The notes beneath the pieces were generated by a model. The model was not told the DNA's origin. It saw nothing but the letters and a program-made list of their open reading frames with translations, and ran no database searches. A DNA stretch of 27,904 bases from JAKQHY01 sp034429675 (lineage in GTDB: Bacteria > Chloroflexota > Anaerolineae > B4-G1 > SLSP01): positions 1 to 27,904 of the forward strand of contig DAOUFX010000078.1 of NCBI GenBank assembly GCA_034429675.1, in the 5' to 3' direction. A program made the translations under genes and the position numbers. The number at the start of each line of letters is the position of its first letter. The stretch's first letter is position 1. Shown in pieces: positions 1-7,036 of this stretch.

Positions 1-18
1 GGGCGGGTACCCCCGCCC
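1..18. terminator. GC-rich hairpin at window edge
   Basis: Seven-base inverted repeat (GGGCGGG, 1-7; CCCGCCC, 12-18) with a TACC loop. No clear T-tract follows on the plus strand; the next bases are GCGAAAAACC. It may be part of a terminator for a gene to the left of the window, but the left flank is cut off, so the type call is tentative. Confidence 0.3.
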
Positions 19-41
19 GCGAAAAACCTTCCTTTAATTCC

Positions 42-60
42 CCCGCTTTAGCGGGCTATT
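42..60 (+). terminator. short hairpin with T-rich tail upstream of nitroreductase
   Basis: A five-base-pair stem (CCCGC, 42-46; GCGGG, 51-55) with a TTTA loop is followed by CTATTTTC. It could be a weak intrinsic terminator of a gene to the left, or leader structure of the nitroreductase, whose ribosome site GGGAGG begins a few bases later. The stem is short, so confidence is low. Confidence 0.3.
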
Positions 61-76
61 TTCAAGGGAGGTTACA

Positions 77-580
77 ATGGACGCATTAGAAGCCATCTTT
101 ACACGTCGCAGTATTCGAAAGTACACACCGGATCCGGTTGCAGAAAAAGACATCAAGACGTTATTGGACGCCGCGATGAATGCGCCGTCGGCCAACAACC
201 GCCAGCCGTGGCATTTCATTGTTGTGACGGACCGCCGCCAGTTGAACGCCATCATGGAAGTTCATCCTTACTCCAAGATGTTGGCCGAGGCGCCTCTGGC
301 AATCGTCGTCTGCGGCGATACGGTTGTTTCCGAGAGCTACTGGCAGCAGGATTGCGCCGCCGCTACCGAGAATTTGCTGCTGGCGGCGCGCGCGCTGAAT
401 CTGGGCACGGTCTGGTTGGGCGTGTTCCCCCGTGAAGATCGCGTGGCCGGGGTGCACAAACTGTTTGCCTTGCCGGATCATGTTCAACCGTTGTGCATCG
501 TCGCCGTCGGCCATCCCAATGAAGAACAAGGGCGCGTTGAGCGCTCCGATGGCGCGAAGGTTCATACGAATCGCTGGTAG
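77..580 (+). CDS. nitroreductase family protein (FMN-dependent oxidoreductase)
   Basis: A 167-residue protein of the short nitroreductase family, which are cytoplasmic, usually dimeric FMN enzymes that use NAD(P)H to reduce nitro-aromatics, quinones or other electrophiles. Visible signatures are the N-terminal RRSIRKY segment (FMN-phosphate contact in the family), the NAPSANNRQPWHF block (about residues 35-47), the NLLLAARALNLGTVW helix and turn (about 99-113), and the usual C-terminal tryptophan (NRW). Length is normal for the short subfamily, so it looks complete. The ATG has a good site (GGGAGG, spacing about 7). The next gene begins 26 bases downstream on the same strand and may be co-transcribed. 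The substrate cannot be told from sequence. Confidence 0.9.
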   Translation: MDALEAIFTRRSIRKYTPDPVAEKDIKTLLDAAMNAPSANNRQPWHFIVVTDRRQLNAIMEVHPYSKMLAEAPLAIVVCGDTVVSESYWQQDCAAATENLLLAARALNLGTVWLGVFPREDRVAGVHKLFALPDHVQPLCIVAVGHPNEEQGRVERSDGAKVHTNRW

Positions 581-606
581 AGGGCGCTCTCATCAACCCG
601 CCTGCT

Positions 607-1764
607 TTGTCCATTCCGCAGATCCCCTTCACACCGCCTACCGCATCCATCAACCGTGTGCGCATCGTGGACCTGCCCGGCGTTCCATTGGACGCCGGAG
701 TCCAGGGCGCTTGCGCGTACAATTTGCTCTCTGCGCCCACGATTGTGGCGTACGCCAGGGAATTCGCCGACGACTTGCGCTTGCCGCCATGCTGCCGGGA
801 GGGTGATGCGGACTCTGCCGGCGCGCGCCGTGAGGCTCCGCGTTACGTGGATGCCTGCTTGAGCTCTGACGACGCGCGGGCGCGGGCGGCTGCGGAAACC
901 ATCGCAAGGCGCCTGGGCCGCAACTTGGGCTATATCCTTTTGACGCTTCATCGCGGCGACGCCGCCAATCGCGCTGCCCGCGATGAATGGGGCGAGCCTG
1001 AGTGGACGCACTGGGCAGCGATCCGGCAGGTCTGGCTGGGGGGTGGGGTGTTGAACGGCGAGTTGGGGCGGCGCGTGCTGTATCATGCGCGGACGTTGCT
1101 GGCGGAATTTGGCGGCGATTCGGCGCCGGCGGTTGCGCTCACAGCGCATCCGCGTGACATAGTTCTGCTCGGGGCGGCGCGTTATTTGCCGCCGATCCCG
1201 GATGGCCTGCCGAATAGTGTGGCCGTCTGCTGTGACTTTGGCCAGACCGGAGTCAAACGCGCGCTTGTCAGACAAATTCAAAGGCGCATCGTTTCGGTGT
1301 ACCCGTTGCCGTCTCTGCCGGTGGTGTGGCCCTGGTGCAACGCTCCGGATGCGGTGCAGCGTGTCGCGCATAATTTTGTCGCTGAAACAGTGCGCGATTT
1401 CTTTGTGGATAGCGTTGCCCGGACGCTGAAAGAAAGCCGGGATGCCGGTTGCGTCCCGGCAGCGGAGGTTATGTTGAGCGTGGCGGCGTACGTGCGCGGT
1501 GGGGAATTGCTTGGCAACGGCATGTATGCGCAAATGATGGACCTGACCGGCGATACTCGTGATGTCCGTGTACTTCTGTCCGGCGCTTTAGCGTCGCGTG
1601 GTGAATGTGTGCGGATCCACGTGATTCACGATGGCACGGCGGCCGCCGCTTTTCACGCCGGCGCAGCGAACAGCGCCGTTCTGGTGGTGGGTACGGCGAT
1701 TGGGGTGGGGTTCCCTCCGCCGACGGACCGGGAAGTGCGCCCGTTAGTTCTCGCTGAAAGTTAA
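607..1764 (+). CDS. ROK/ASKHA-like protein with circularly permuted motif order
   Basis: I do not recognise a named family for this 385-residue protein, but its motifs resemble ROK sugar kinases/repressors in the wrong order. Residues about 30-55 (GACAYNLLSAPTIVAYAREF) resemble the ROK helix after the zinc loop. About 95-200 resemble the ROK C-terminal lobe (RLGRNLGYILL, then VWLGGGVLNGELG, then VLLGAARYLP). The parts normally found first come last: DFGQTGVKRA (D210, phosphate-1-like), HDGTAAAA (D342, like the ROK catalytic ND motif) and VVGTAIGVG (from G362, phosphate-2-like), near the C terminus. Sugar-kinase activity is only inferred; no zinc-site CxCGxxGC is seen. The TTG start is uncertain: no strong ribosome site lies close, and GTG 658 is an alternative. 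The gene follows the nitroreductase by 26 bases, and its last 21 bases overlap the convergent acetyltransferase gene. Confidence 0.6.
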   Translation: MSIPQIPFTPPTASINRVRIVDLPGVPLDAGVQGACAYNLLSAPTIVAYAREFADDLRLPPCCREGDADSAGARREAPRYVDACLSSDDARARAAAETIARRLGRNLGYILLTLHRGDAANRAARDEWGEPEWTHWAAIRQVWLGGGVLNGELGRRVLYHARTLLAEFGGDSAPAVALTAHPRDIVLLGAARYLPPIPDGLPNSVAVCCDFGQTGVKRALVRQIQRRIVSVYPLPSLPVVWPWCNAPDAVQRVAHNFVAETVRDFFVDSVARTLKESRDAGCVPAAEVMLSVAAYVRGGELLGNGMYAQMMDLTGDTRDVRVLLSGALASRGECVRIHVIHDGTAAAAFHAGAANSAVLVVGTAIGVGFPPPTDREVRPLVLAES

Positions 1765-2652
1765 ATGTAATTCGATGCGCCGGAACGATTCGATGTAGCC
1801 CATGTCCTGCAGGCCGGGCAGGTGTGGATCAAGCAGAGGAAAATTCTCGGTCTTTGTGTCCTGAATCGGGTTTTGAGAGTGGAGCGCATGGGCCAGGGTG
1901 CGCGCAACCTCACGGGGATCTCCTGCTTCTGTTTGAATGACCAACCGTCCCAGTTGGAAGATTGTCTTTTGATAGACTATCCACCCCTTGGCGCCGTTGT
2001 CCAATTCCACTTCCAATGCATAGAGATTCCCCGCGTTGACCAGCGAGGGAATTTCGTCCAACCAGGAGGGCGTGCTTTTTCGCTGGTGCAACAGAGCGAT
2101 GGCTTCATCGGACTCCATCAGCCGTATTTGATAGGGCGCCACATCTATCTTGGGTGGGCCAGGGGGACGGCGCAGGATCAGGAGCTCGCGGCACTCCCGG
2201 AACCCAAATTTTATGAAGAGTTGGTGAGCCGGGATGTTGTTCTTAATCACATCCAAGGTGATGTACTTGACATTGAGTTTTTGGGAAGACTCGATGTGAT
2301 GGCTCATCAACAGCTCGCCGGCTCCCCGGCGGCGTTGCATCGGCAGAATTCCCAGCCGGGTGATCCACGTGTGGTTGGGACGCACGCCTAGCATAGAGAG
2401 CCCCAAGACCTGTCCTCCATCCATCGCTACAACGGAGTGTTCGAGTACCACGTCATAATTGTTGATGTACTCTTGCATGCGGGCGGCGTTCATCGGCATG
2501 GGCACAATGTAGTCCGATCGCGCCTGGTTGTAGATTTCTGCCAGTTCACCAATCGTAAATTCGGATGCCGGGTGCAGTATGACTGGTGAGCGGAGTGTAC
2601 AGAGGCGTAAATCCTCCTGAGGCGGGCTGGAAAAGTCAGCTAGGTTCAACAA
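1744..2652 (-). CDS. GNAT family N-acetyltransferase, tandem-domain type
   Basis: A 302-residue cytoplasmic acetyl-CoA-dependent transferase. The N-terminal GNAT domain (about 28-165) carries the pyrophosphate-binding motif A (RLGILPMQRRRGAGELLMSH, about 98-117), with the Q/R-x-x-G-x-G/A core, followed by a typical motif B (NNIPAHQLFIKFGF). The C-terminal half (about 175-302) has a second GNAT-like layout ending in DMGYIESFRRIEL but lacks a clear motif A, as expected for the non-catalytic half of tandem GNAT proteins. The start is TTG, supported by AGAGAGGA five bases upstream and a perfect -10 element about 40 bases upstream. The acceptor substrate is unknown. Its 3' end overlaps the convergent ROK-like gene by 21 bases. 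Confidence 0.85.
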   Translation of the reverse strand: MLNLADFSSPPQEDLRLCTLRSPVILHPASEFTIGELAEIYNQARSDYIVPMPMNAARMQEYINNYDVVLEHSVVAMDGGQVLGLSMLGVRPNHTWITRLGILPMQRRRGAGELLMSHHIESSQKLNVKYITLDVIKNNIPAHQLFIKFGFRECRELLILRRPPGPPKIDVAPYQIRLMESDEAIALLHQRKSTPSWLDEIPSLVNAGNLYALEVELDNGAKGWIVYQKTIFQLGRLVIQTEAGDPREVARTLAHALHSQNPIQDTKTENFPLLDPHLPGLQDMGYIESFRRIELHLTFSEN

Positions 2653-2693
2653 TAGGATCCTCTCTCTTGCTCACATTTAACCATTCACATACA

Positions 2694-2699
2694 ATTATA
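2694..2699 (-). promoter_or_regulatory. candidate -10 element for the acetyltransferase
   Basis: A perfect TATAAT lies on the minus strand about 42 bases before the TTG start of the acetyltransferase gene. No good -35 is found at 16-18 bases spacing (GAACGA at 17), so the call rests on the -10 and its position. The rest of the 2653-2816 gap holds no gene I can see and no convincing terminator for the upstream response-regulator gene. Confidence 0.4.
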
Positions 2700-2816
2700 C
2701 TCGATGCAAATGCTTGTCGTTCGGGCGGACTTCTTTTTGTTGGGGTGGGATGGTGGGGGCTAATGGGCGGCGCGATGCAGTTTTGCTCTGAGAGCATATC
2801 GTGTCGGGCTCGGTTG

Positions 2817-3185
2817 CTACTTCAGATAAGCCCCAACCTGTGTTGCAAATTCCCGCGCGCTGATTGGTTTAGAAATATATCCTTCGCAGCCGTAAGCGCG
2901 CACCATTTCGCTGGCGGTGTCTTGGGGCCATGCCGTGACGACCACCAGGGGCGTGTGTGACAGAAGTGATGATCCTTTAATAAGCGCCGCTACCGTTTGC
3001 CCGTCCATATCGGGCAAGCCCATATCCAGCAAAATCAAGTCCGGCAAAGAAGCCATCGCAGTTTGTAGCCCGCCTTGCGCTGTTGATTCCACCAACACGT
3101 GGTATCCGGCATATTCCAGAAGCCGCCGCATTAGCCGGGACTGATGTGCATTATCTTCCATAATCAGAATGGTCTTTGTTTCCAT
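2817..3185 (-). CDS. single-domain response regulator (CheY/Spo0F-like REC)
   Basis: A 122-residue stand-alone receiver with no output domain. Receiver hallmarks are the acidic pair E10/D11 (ILIMEDN), phospho-acceptor D54 (LILLDMGLPDMDG), the switch threonine in VVVTAWP and the lysine-proline pair in YISKP. Such proteins usually act as phosphorelay intermediates, phosphate sinks or protein-interaction switches. I chose the ATG at 3185 because it has GGAG eight bases upstream; the longer reading to 3251 runs back through a terminator-like hairpin. It is the last of four receiver-bearing genes downstream of the giant kinase, which suggests a shared kinase, though this is not proven. Confidence 0.88.
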   Translation of the reverse strand: METKTILIMEDNAHQSRLMRRLLEYAGYHVLVESTAQGGLQTAMASLPDLILLDMGLPDMDGQTVAALIKGSSLLSHTPLVVVTAWPQDTASEMVRAYGCEGYISKPISAREFATQVGAYLK

Positions 3186-3228
3186 GACACTCCGTTTCTC
3201 TATGAGATATTTGTGTTGGTATATAAAA

Positions 3229-3262
3229 TTTAGGGGGGTGTGAACGGCCACTCCCCCCTAAA
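3229..3262 (-). terminator. strong hairpin between the two small response regulators
   Basis: Inverted repeat TTTAGGGGGG (3229-3238) and CCCCCCTAAA (3253-3262), extended across one mismatch by GTG/CAC to a six-base loop. On the minus strand it lies about 34 bases past the stop of the upstream regulator (3296-3673) and is followed by an A/T-rich stretch (ATTTTATATA). It probably acts as an intrinsic terminator or attenuator separating the two regulator genes. The T-tract is imperfect. Confidence 0.55.
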
Positions 3263-3295
3263 GTATTGTAGGTTTTGCCAGATCGGGCGTTGCGT

Positions 3296-3673
3296 CTATT
3301 CTGGATGTGAAGCAAAAAACCCATCCACTTTTTCGATCAACTCTTTAACTTGAATGGGTTTGGAGAGATAGTCGTTGCATCCGGCCTGCATAAATCTTTC
3401 TTTGTCCCCGCGCATCGCCGAAGCCGTTAGCGCAATCACCCACATGTGTCTAAGCGCCGGATCGGCTTTGATCCGCGAAGCAATCTCTATACCATCCACA
3501 CCGGGCAGGCTAATGTCCAATAGCACCAGGACCGGTTTGTGTTTCTGCAGCATTTCCCAACCTTCAGTCCCGTCTTCTGCCAGCATGACCTCGTATCCGC
3601 GAGACTTGAGCACCTTCTGTACAAGCCGACGATTGTGATAGTTGTCCTCGATATATAGGATTGTTTTTTCCAT
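3296..3673 (-). CDS. single-domain response regulator (REC only)
   Basis: A 125-residue receiver with all core residues: acidic pair E9/D10 (ILYIEDN), phospho-acceptor D53 (VLVLLDISLPGVDG), threonine in IALTASAM and lysine in DYLSKPI. There is no DNA-binding or enzymatic output domain, so it should work by protein contact or phosphotransfer. It begins only six bases after the stop of the PLP-enzyme/REC fusion on the same strand, so the two are almost certainly translated from one message. A GGGGT-type ribosome site lies within the end of that gene. The sequence is close to receivers found C-terminal to hybrid kinases; here the receiver is a separate gene. Confidence 0.9.
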   Translation of the reverse strand: MEKTILYIEDNYHNRRLVQKVLKSRGYEVMLAEDGTEGWEMLQKHKPVLVLLDISLPGVDGIEIASRIKADPALRHMWVIALTASAMRGDKERFMQAGCNDYLSKPIQVKELIEKVDGFFASHPE

Positions 3674-3679
3674 AACCAG

Positions 3680-5803
3680 TTACCCCGGCAATAGAGCTTC
3701 AATGTGGGCCAGAAAAGTGCTGCGATCCAGGACGGATTTTGACCATATCGAATCTACGTTAGGCGCCAGGCGGGTGCGCATATCGCTGTCAATATCATCT
3801 TTGGAAGTGACGATGAGAATTGGAATATTGCTGGTCTCTACCCGGGTGCGCATAAGAATCAGCAAGTTTTCGCCGCTGATGTCGGGGAGCATCAGGTCCA
3901 GGATGACCATATCGGGTGGCATTTCTTCAATCATATCCAAGGCAGCCTGTCCAGAATGGGCTTCCACAACTTCAAACCGCTGTAAGGTTTCCAGTAGGCG
4001 GCGTATCAATCGCGCTTCCGGTTCGTAGTCGTCAACTACCAGAATCCGTTGTTGCTGTCCGTGCCCCAGGGTTTGGATTAACTGCTCCTCTTTGTCTTCT
4101 GCCTCAACTGGGGGCTGCGTTTCGGCTCCCTGGTTCTCGTGTTCAACAATTTCAACAACGTGACTGACCAGTTCACGCGCACTGAAATTGCCCTTTTGCC
4201 AGACCGACTCGGCATAGCGAGTTAGCTGCTCTTGCTCGGATGGTTTGAGCGTCTTGGCTGAGACAATGACTACTGGAATTCTGTTGGTGCGCGGATCGGC
4301 TTTCAATTCATCCAGCACAGCAAATCCATCCATATCGGGCATCATCAGATCCAAAACCACCAGATCGGGCTGGCGTTGGCGGACAAGGTCCACGCCATCC
4401 GCACCGTTGTGCGCCTCGTAGACGCGATAGTGCTTGTAGTTTTTCAGGAGCCGCCGGATCAGCCGGCTGTCATAGGGGTTGTCGTCAATAATCGCGATGG
4501 TGGTGATTTGCTCATCCAATTCCTCCAGCGCTGTTGCCAATCCTTCGGCGGGACGCACGGCTACGGGAGGAGCAACGGCAAGGTTGAGGATGTAGCGGTC
4601 TTCCAGGGCGTATTTTTCGGCGCTGAAGGTGTGACCGGAACAGTTGATCACGACGGATTCATCTGGCTTGATGTATCCCTGTGACAGGAGCTTATCCAGT
4701 CCGGCAAATGCCACACTGGCCGCCGGCTCCATTGAAATCCCTTCCAATCGCGCAATGTGGCGCATAGCGCGGAATGCCTCGCCGTCGCTGACGGCTACCA
4801 TTGCGCCGCCGTACTCGTCCGCAGCATGTTTGAGGATTTCGTAGGCTTTGCCCGGTTGTCCGGTTGCCAGAACCGTGATCAGGCTGTCCGGTTGCTCTAC
4901 GTTCTCCGCCTGATCCAGTCCCTTTTCCCACGAGCGGACCATTGGGGCGCAGCCTTCGGTTTGAACGACGCCGATTTTGGGGATATGCCCGATCATGTTG
5001 GCGTTTCTGAGTTCGAGGAAACCTTTCAACACCCCCAGCGGCCCGATCCCACCGGAGACTGCTTGAATATACCAGTTCGGCGCTTGCCAGGGGTATCCTG
5101 TTGCGGGCGTGCCGAGCTGGCTGGTCAATTGTTCCGCTATTTCGAAGGCAATGGCCTTCATGCTTTCTTTACATGGGATAGATTTAGCGCCGCGATCCAA
5201 ATAGATATTGCGACGGGCGGCAAAATCTGTGGCGATCTTTTTGGCTTGATCGTAAGTGCCGGTGACTTTGATAACCTCGGCCCCATAGAGCGCCAACTCG
5301 CGCATTTTCTCTGCGGGGACGCTGCTGGTGACAAAAACCCAGAGTTTGATGTCCGCGCGGGCGCAGTAAGCGGCGTAAGCGGCGGCGGCGTTGCCGGTGG
5401 ATGCCAGTACAATTTCTTTGATGCCTTGCGCTTTGAGCGCGCTGACGGCCGTGGCAGCCTGGCGATCTTTGAAGGAGCCGGTGCTATGGTGCCGCTCGTC
5501 CTTGATCCATAGATTCTGATGCTTGGTCTCCCGTTCCAGCCCAGCTGCGCGGATGAGCGGCGTCCAACCTTCCCCCAGACTGATTCGTGAGAATCCTTCC
5601 GGGAAGGGGAAAAGTTCTTCGTAGCGCCATAGATCGTAGGGGCGGTTTTTGAGCAGTAGTGTCCAGTCGGTCGGCAACTTCGCGCATGCATAGAGCGCAT
5701 CCAACCACGTCCCTTTGCAGGCAGTGCATTGAATCACGTATGGGTCAGGTGGCATGATATGCCCGCATTCCAAACACCGTACTCCAGAAAAGAGGGTTGG
5801 CAT
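3680..5803 (-). CDS. threonine-synthase-like PLP enzyme fused to two response-regulator receiver domains
   Basis: A 707-residue three-part protein. Residues 1-40 form a zinc ribbon (C10-x2-C13, C26-x2-C29) as in many threonine synthases. About 60-430 is a fold-type II PLP enzyme: STGSFKDR with Schiff-base lysine K112, the phosphate-binding loop STGNAAAAYAAY, and a late NCSGHTFSAEK block. In the family the reaction is O-phosphohomoserine to threonine; a related beta-replacement/elimination cannot be excluded. About 440-560 is a receiver (acidic pair in IIDDN, D485, serine in VSAK, lysine in WQKGN). About 590-707 is a second receiver (VVDD, D636, VTSK, WSKS). The lysine is not followed by proline in either. 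I chose ATG 5803 (AAAGGA upstream, 19-base gap to the cyclase) over TTG 5839, which would overlap the cyclase. I know of no standard family with this architecture. Confidence 0.88.
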   Translation of the reverse strand: MPTLFSGVRCLECGHIMPPDPYVIQCTACKGTWLDALYACAKLPTDWTLLLKNRPYDLWRYEELFPFPEGFSRISLGEGWTPLIRAAGLERETKHQNLWIKDERHHSTGSFKDRQAATAVSALKAQGIKEIVLASTGNAAAAYAAYCARADIKLWVFVTSSVPAEKMRELALYGAEVIKVTGTYDQAKKIATDFAARRNIYLDRGAKSIPCKESMKAIAFEIAEQLTSQLGTPATGYPWQAPNWYIQAVSGGIGPLGVLKGFLELRNANMIGHIPKIGVVQTEGCAPMVRSWEKGLDQAENVEQPDSLITVLATGQPGKAYEILKHAADEYGGAMVAVSDGEAFRAMRHIARLEGISMEPAASVAFAGLDKLLSQGYIKPDESVVINCSGHTFSAEKYALEDRYILNLAVAPPVAVRPAEGLATALEELDEQITTIAIIDDNPYDSRLIRRLLKNYKHYRVYEAHNGADGVDLVRQRQPDLVVLDLMMPDMDGFAVLDELKADPRTNRIPVVIVSAKTLKPSEQEQLTRYAESVWQKGNFSARELVSHVVEIVEHENQGAETQPPVEAEDKEEQLIQTLGHGQQQRILVVDDYEPEARLIRRLLETLQRFEVVEAHSGQAALDMIEEMPPDMVILDLMLPDISGENLLILMRTRVETSNIPILIVTSKDDIDSDMRTRLAPNVDSIWSKSVLDRSTFLAHIEALLPG

Positions 5804-5822
5804 TGATTTTCCTTTTACACCA

Positions 5823-6890
5823 CTATTGTTTGAGAGCAATCACTTCGTAAGCCTGCACCAGCCCCGATATGCCCTTTAAGTTCAATGGTTCGATGGCGCG
5901 GGCCTCAACCACGTGTTGCACTTCGTTATAGGTGTGTCCGTCAATCAGAATTTGGCCGTGTCGGGCATGTTCTTGTAACCGTTTGGCCGTGTTTGGCGTG
6001 TTGCCGATGACTGTATAATCCATCAATTGCTCCGCGCCGATGTTGCCGACGACGGCCTCTCCGGTACAAATACCGACGCCTAATCCTAACTCAGAAAGGC
6101 TGCTGTCTTTGGCTATGACTTCGACAAATTTTTCCCGCATAGCGCAAGCTGTTTTGACAGCTTGGGTCGAACTCTCCAGGCTGGGAATCGGCGCGCCATA
6201 GAAGGCCATAATGGCATCGCCCAGATACTTGTCCAACGTGCCGTGATAATCGAAAATGGTTGGCACCAGACTGTTGAAGATGTAATTGAGCATTTTTGTA
6301 ACGTCAGCGGCTTTGTGCTGTTCGGCAAAATGCGTGAAGCCGCGAATATCGGCGAAGAGCACGCTCACCTGGCAGCTGCGCCCTCCGAGCTGAAGATTTT
6401 GCTCCGGCGCGCTTAAGATCTCTTTGGCAATTTCTTTGGAAATATAATGAGTGAGAACCCATTCCAGCAAGGCGTTTTTGATCTCTAATTCATTGTGTAA
6501 CTGCTTGATTCGTAAGAGTGAGCGCGTGCGGGCCAGCAACTCCACCGCATTGAACGGTTTGGTGAGGAAATCGTCGGCCCCGGCTTCCAGTCCTTTGACC
6601 TTGTCCTCCAACTCTTGTAGCGCTGTCAGCATAAGAATTGGGATGGCGCGGGTTTCCGGCTTTGCGCGCAACTCGCGCGTGACTTGAAATCCATCCATGC
6701 CAGGCATCAGAACGTCCAAAATAACCAGATCCGGCGAATGTTCGGTCACCATAGCTAAGGCTTCCGGTCCATTATACGCTGAGAGAACCTCATAATTTGT
6801 GGGTTTGAGAATAGACAACACCAGTTTGACGTTGCGTGGATTATCATCAACGACGAGGATTCGTGGAATTTTGTCTTTTGTTGTGCTCAT
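5823..6890 (-). CDS. response regulator with class III adenylate/guanylate cyclase output
   Basis: A 355-residue cytoplasmic regulator. The N-terminal receiver (about 8-125) has VVDDN, phospho-acceptor D59 (LVILDVLMPGMDG), LTA and LTKPF. A helical linker (about 126-165) leads to a class III cyclase domain (about 170-330) with both metal aspartates D181 (FADIRGF) and D225 (LGDAIMAF), the purine-specifying K221 and T293, and transition-state residues N300 and R304 (PNTAKR). The K/T pair is typical of bacterial adenylate cyclases, so ATP to cAMP is the likely reaction. The full set of catalytic residues suggests an active enzyme controlled by phosphorylation. A good promoter lies 30-60 bases upstream; the PLP-enzyme fusion follows after 19 bases and is probably co-transcribed. 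Confidence 0.92.
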   Translation of the reverse strand: MSTTKDKIPRILVVDDNPRNVKLVLSILKPTNYEVLSAYNGPEALAMVTEHSPDLVILDVLMPGMDGFQVTRELRAKPETRAIPILMLTALQELEDKVKGLEAGADDFLTKPFNAVELLARTRSLLRIKQLHNELEIKNALLEWVLTHYISKEIAKEILSAPEQNLQLGGRSCQVSVLFADIRGFTHFAEQHKAADVTKMLNYIFNSLVPTIFDYHGTLDKYLGDAIMAFYGAPIPSLESSTQAVKTACAMREKFVEVIAKDSSLSELGLGVGICTGEAVVGNIGAEQLMDYTVIGNTPNTAKRLQEHARHGQILIDGHTYNEVQHVVEARAIEPLNLKGISGLVQAYEVIALKQ

Positions 6891-6921
6891 ACATTAACTT
6901 TTCAACCGTAGGACTAGCCCT

Positions 6922-6950
6922 ATTATCTCTCAAATACGCTACACTGACAA
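6922..6950 (-). promoter_or_regulatory. candidate sigma-70-type promoter for cyclase operon
   Basis: On the minus strand TTGTCA (6945-6950) and GATAAT (6922-6927) are separated by exactly 17 bases; each hexamer matches consensus at five of six positions. It ends about 30 bases before the cyclase start and lies downstream of the kinase stop and hairpin, so the cyclase, PLP fusion and small regulators can be expressed independently of the kinase gene. Confidence 0.6.
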
Positions 6951-6983
6951 GTTTATTTTGTAAGATACTGTGCCTGCAAACTT

Positions 6984-7014
6984 CAGGCGCGTTCGCGTTT
7001 GGCGAACGCGCCTG
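6984..7014. terminator. perfect 13-bp hairpin after the giant kinase gene
   Basis: A perfect inverted repeat of 13 bases (6984-6996 and 7002-7014, arms starting CAGGCGCGTT) with a five-base GTTTG loop. It begins 22 bases after the kinase stop on the minus strand. Neither side has a real T-tract (minus side continues AAGTTTGC), so it is either a Rho-independent-like terminator of poor type, an mRNA 3'-end stabiliser, or a REP-like intergenic palindrome. Confidence 0.5.
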
Positions 7015-7036
7015 CATGTGTCGCTGCGTATGTATG

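Noticed and set aside
562..1533. 323-codon minus-strand open frame
   Set aside because: Antisense to the ROK-like gene; Arg/His/Pro-rich with no conserved pattern. The plus frame carries LGGGV, DFGQT and GTAIG motifs and is preferred.
2700..2816. Terminator for the response-regulator gene ending at 2817
   Set aside because: Only a six-base GCTCT/AGAGC self-match with almost no loop is present; this is too weak to call.
4757..5512. 251-codon plus-strand open frame
   Set aside because: Antisense to the PLP-enzyme domain, whose K112 and zinc-ribbon motifs are clear on the minus strand.
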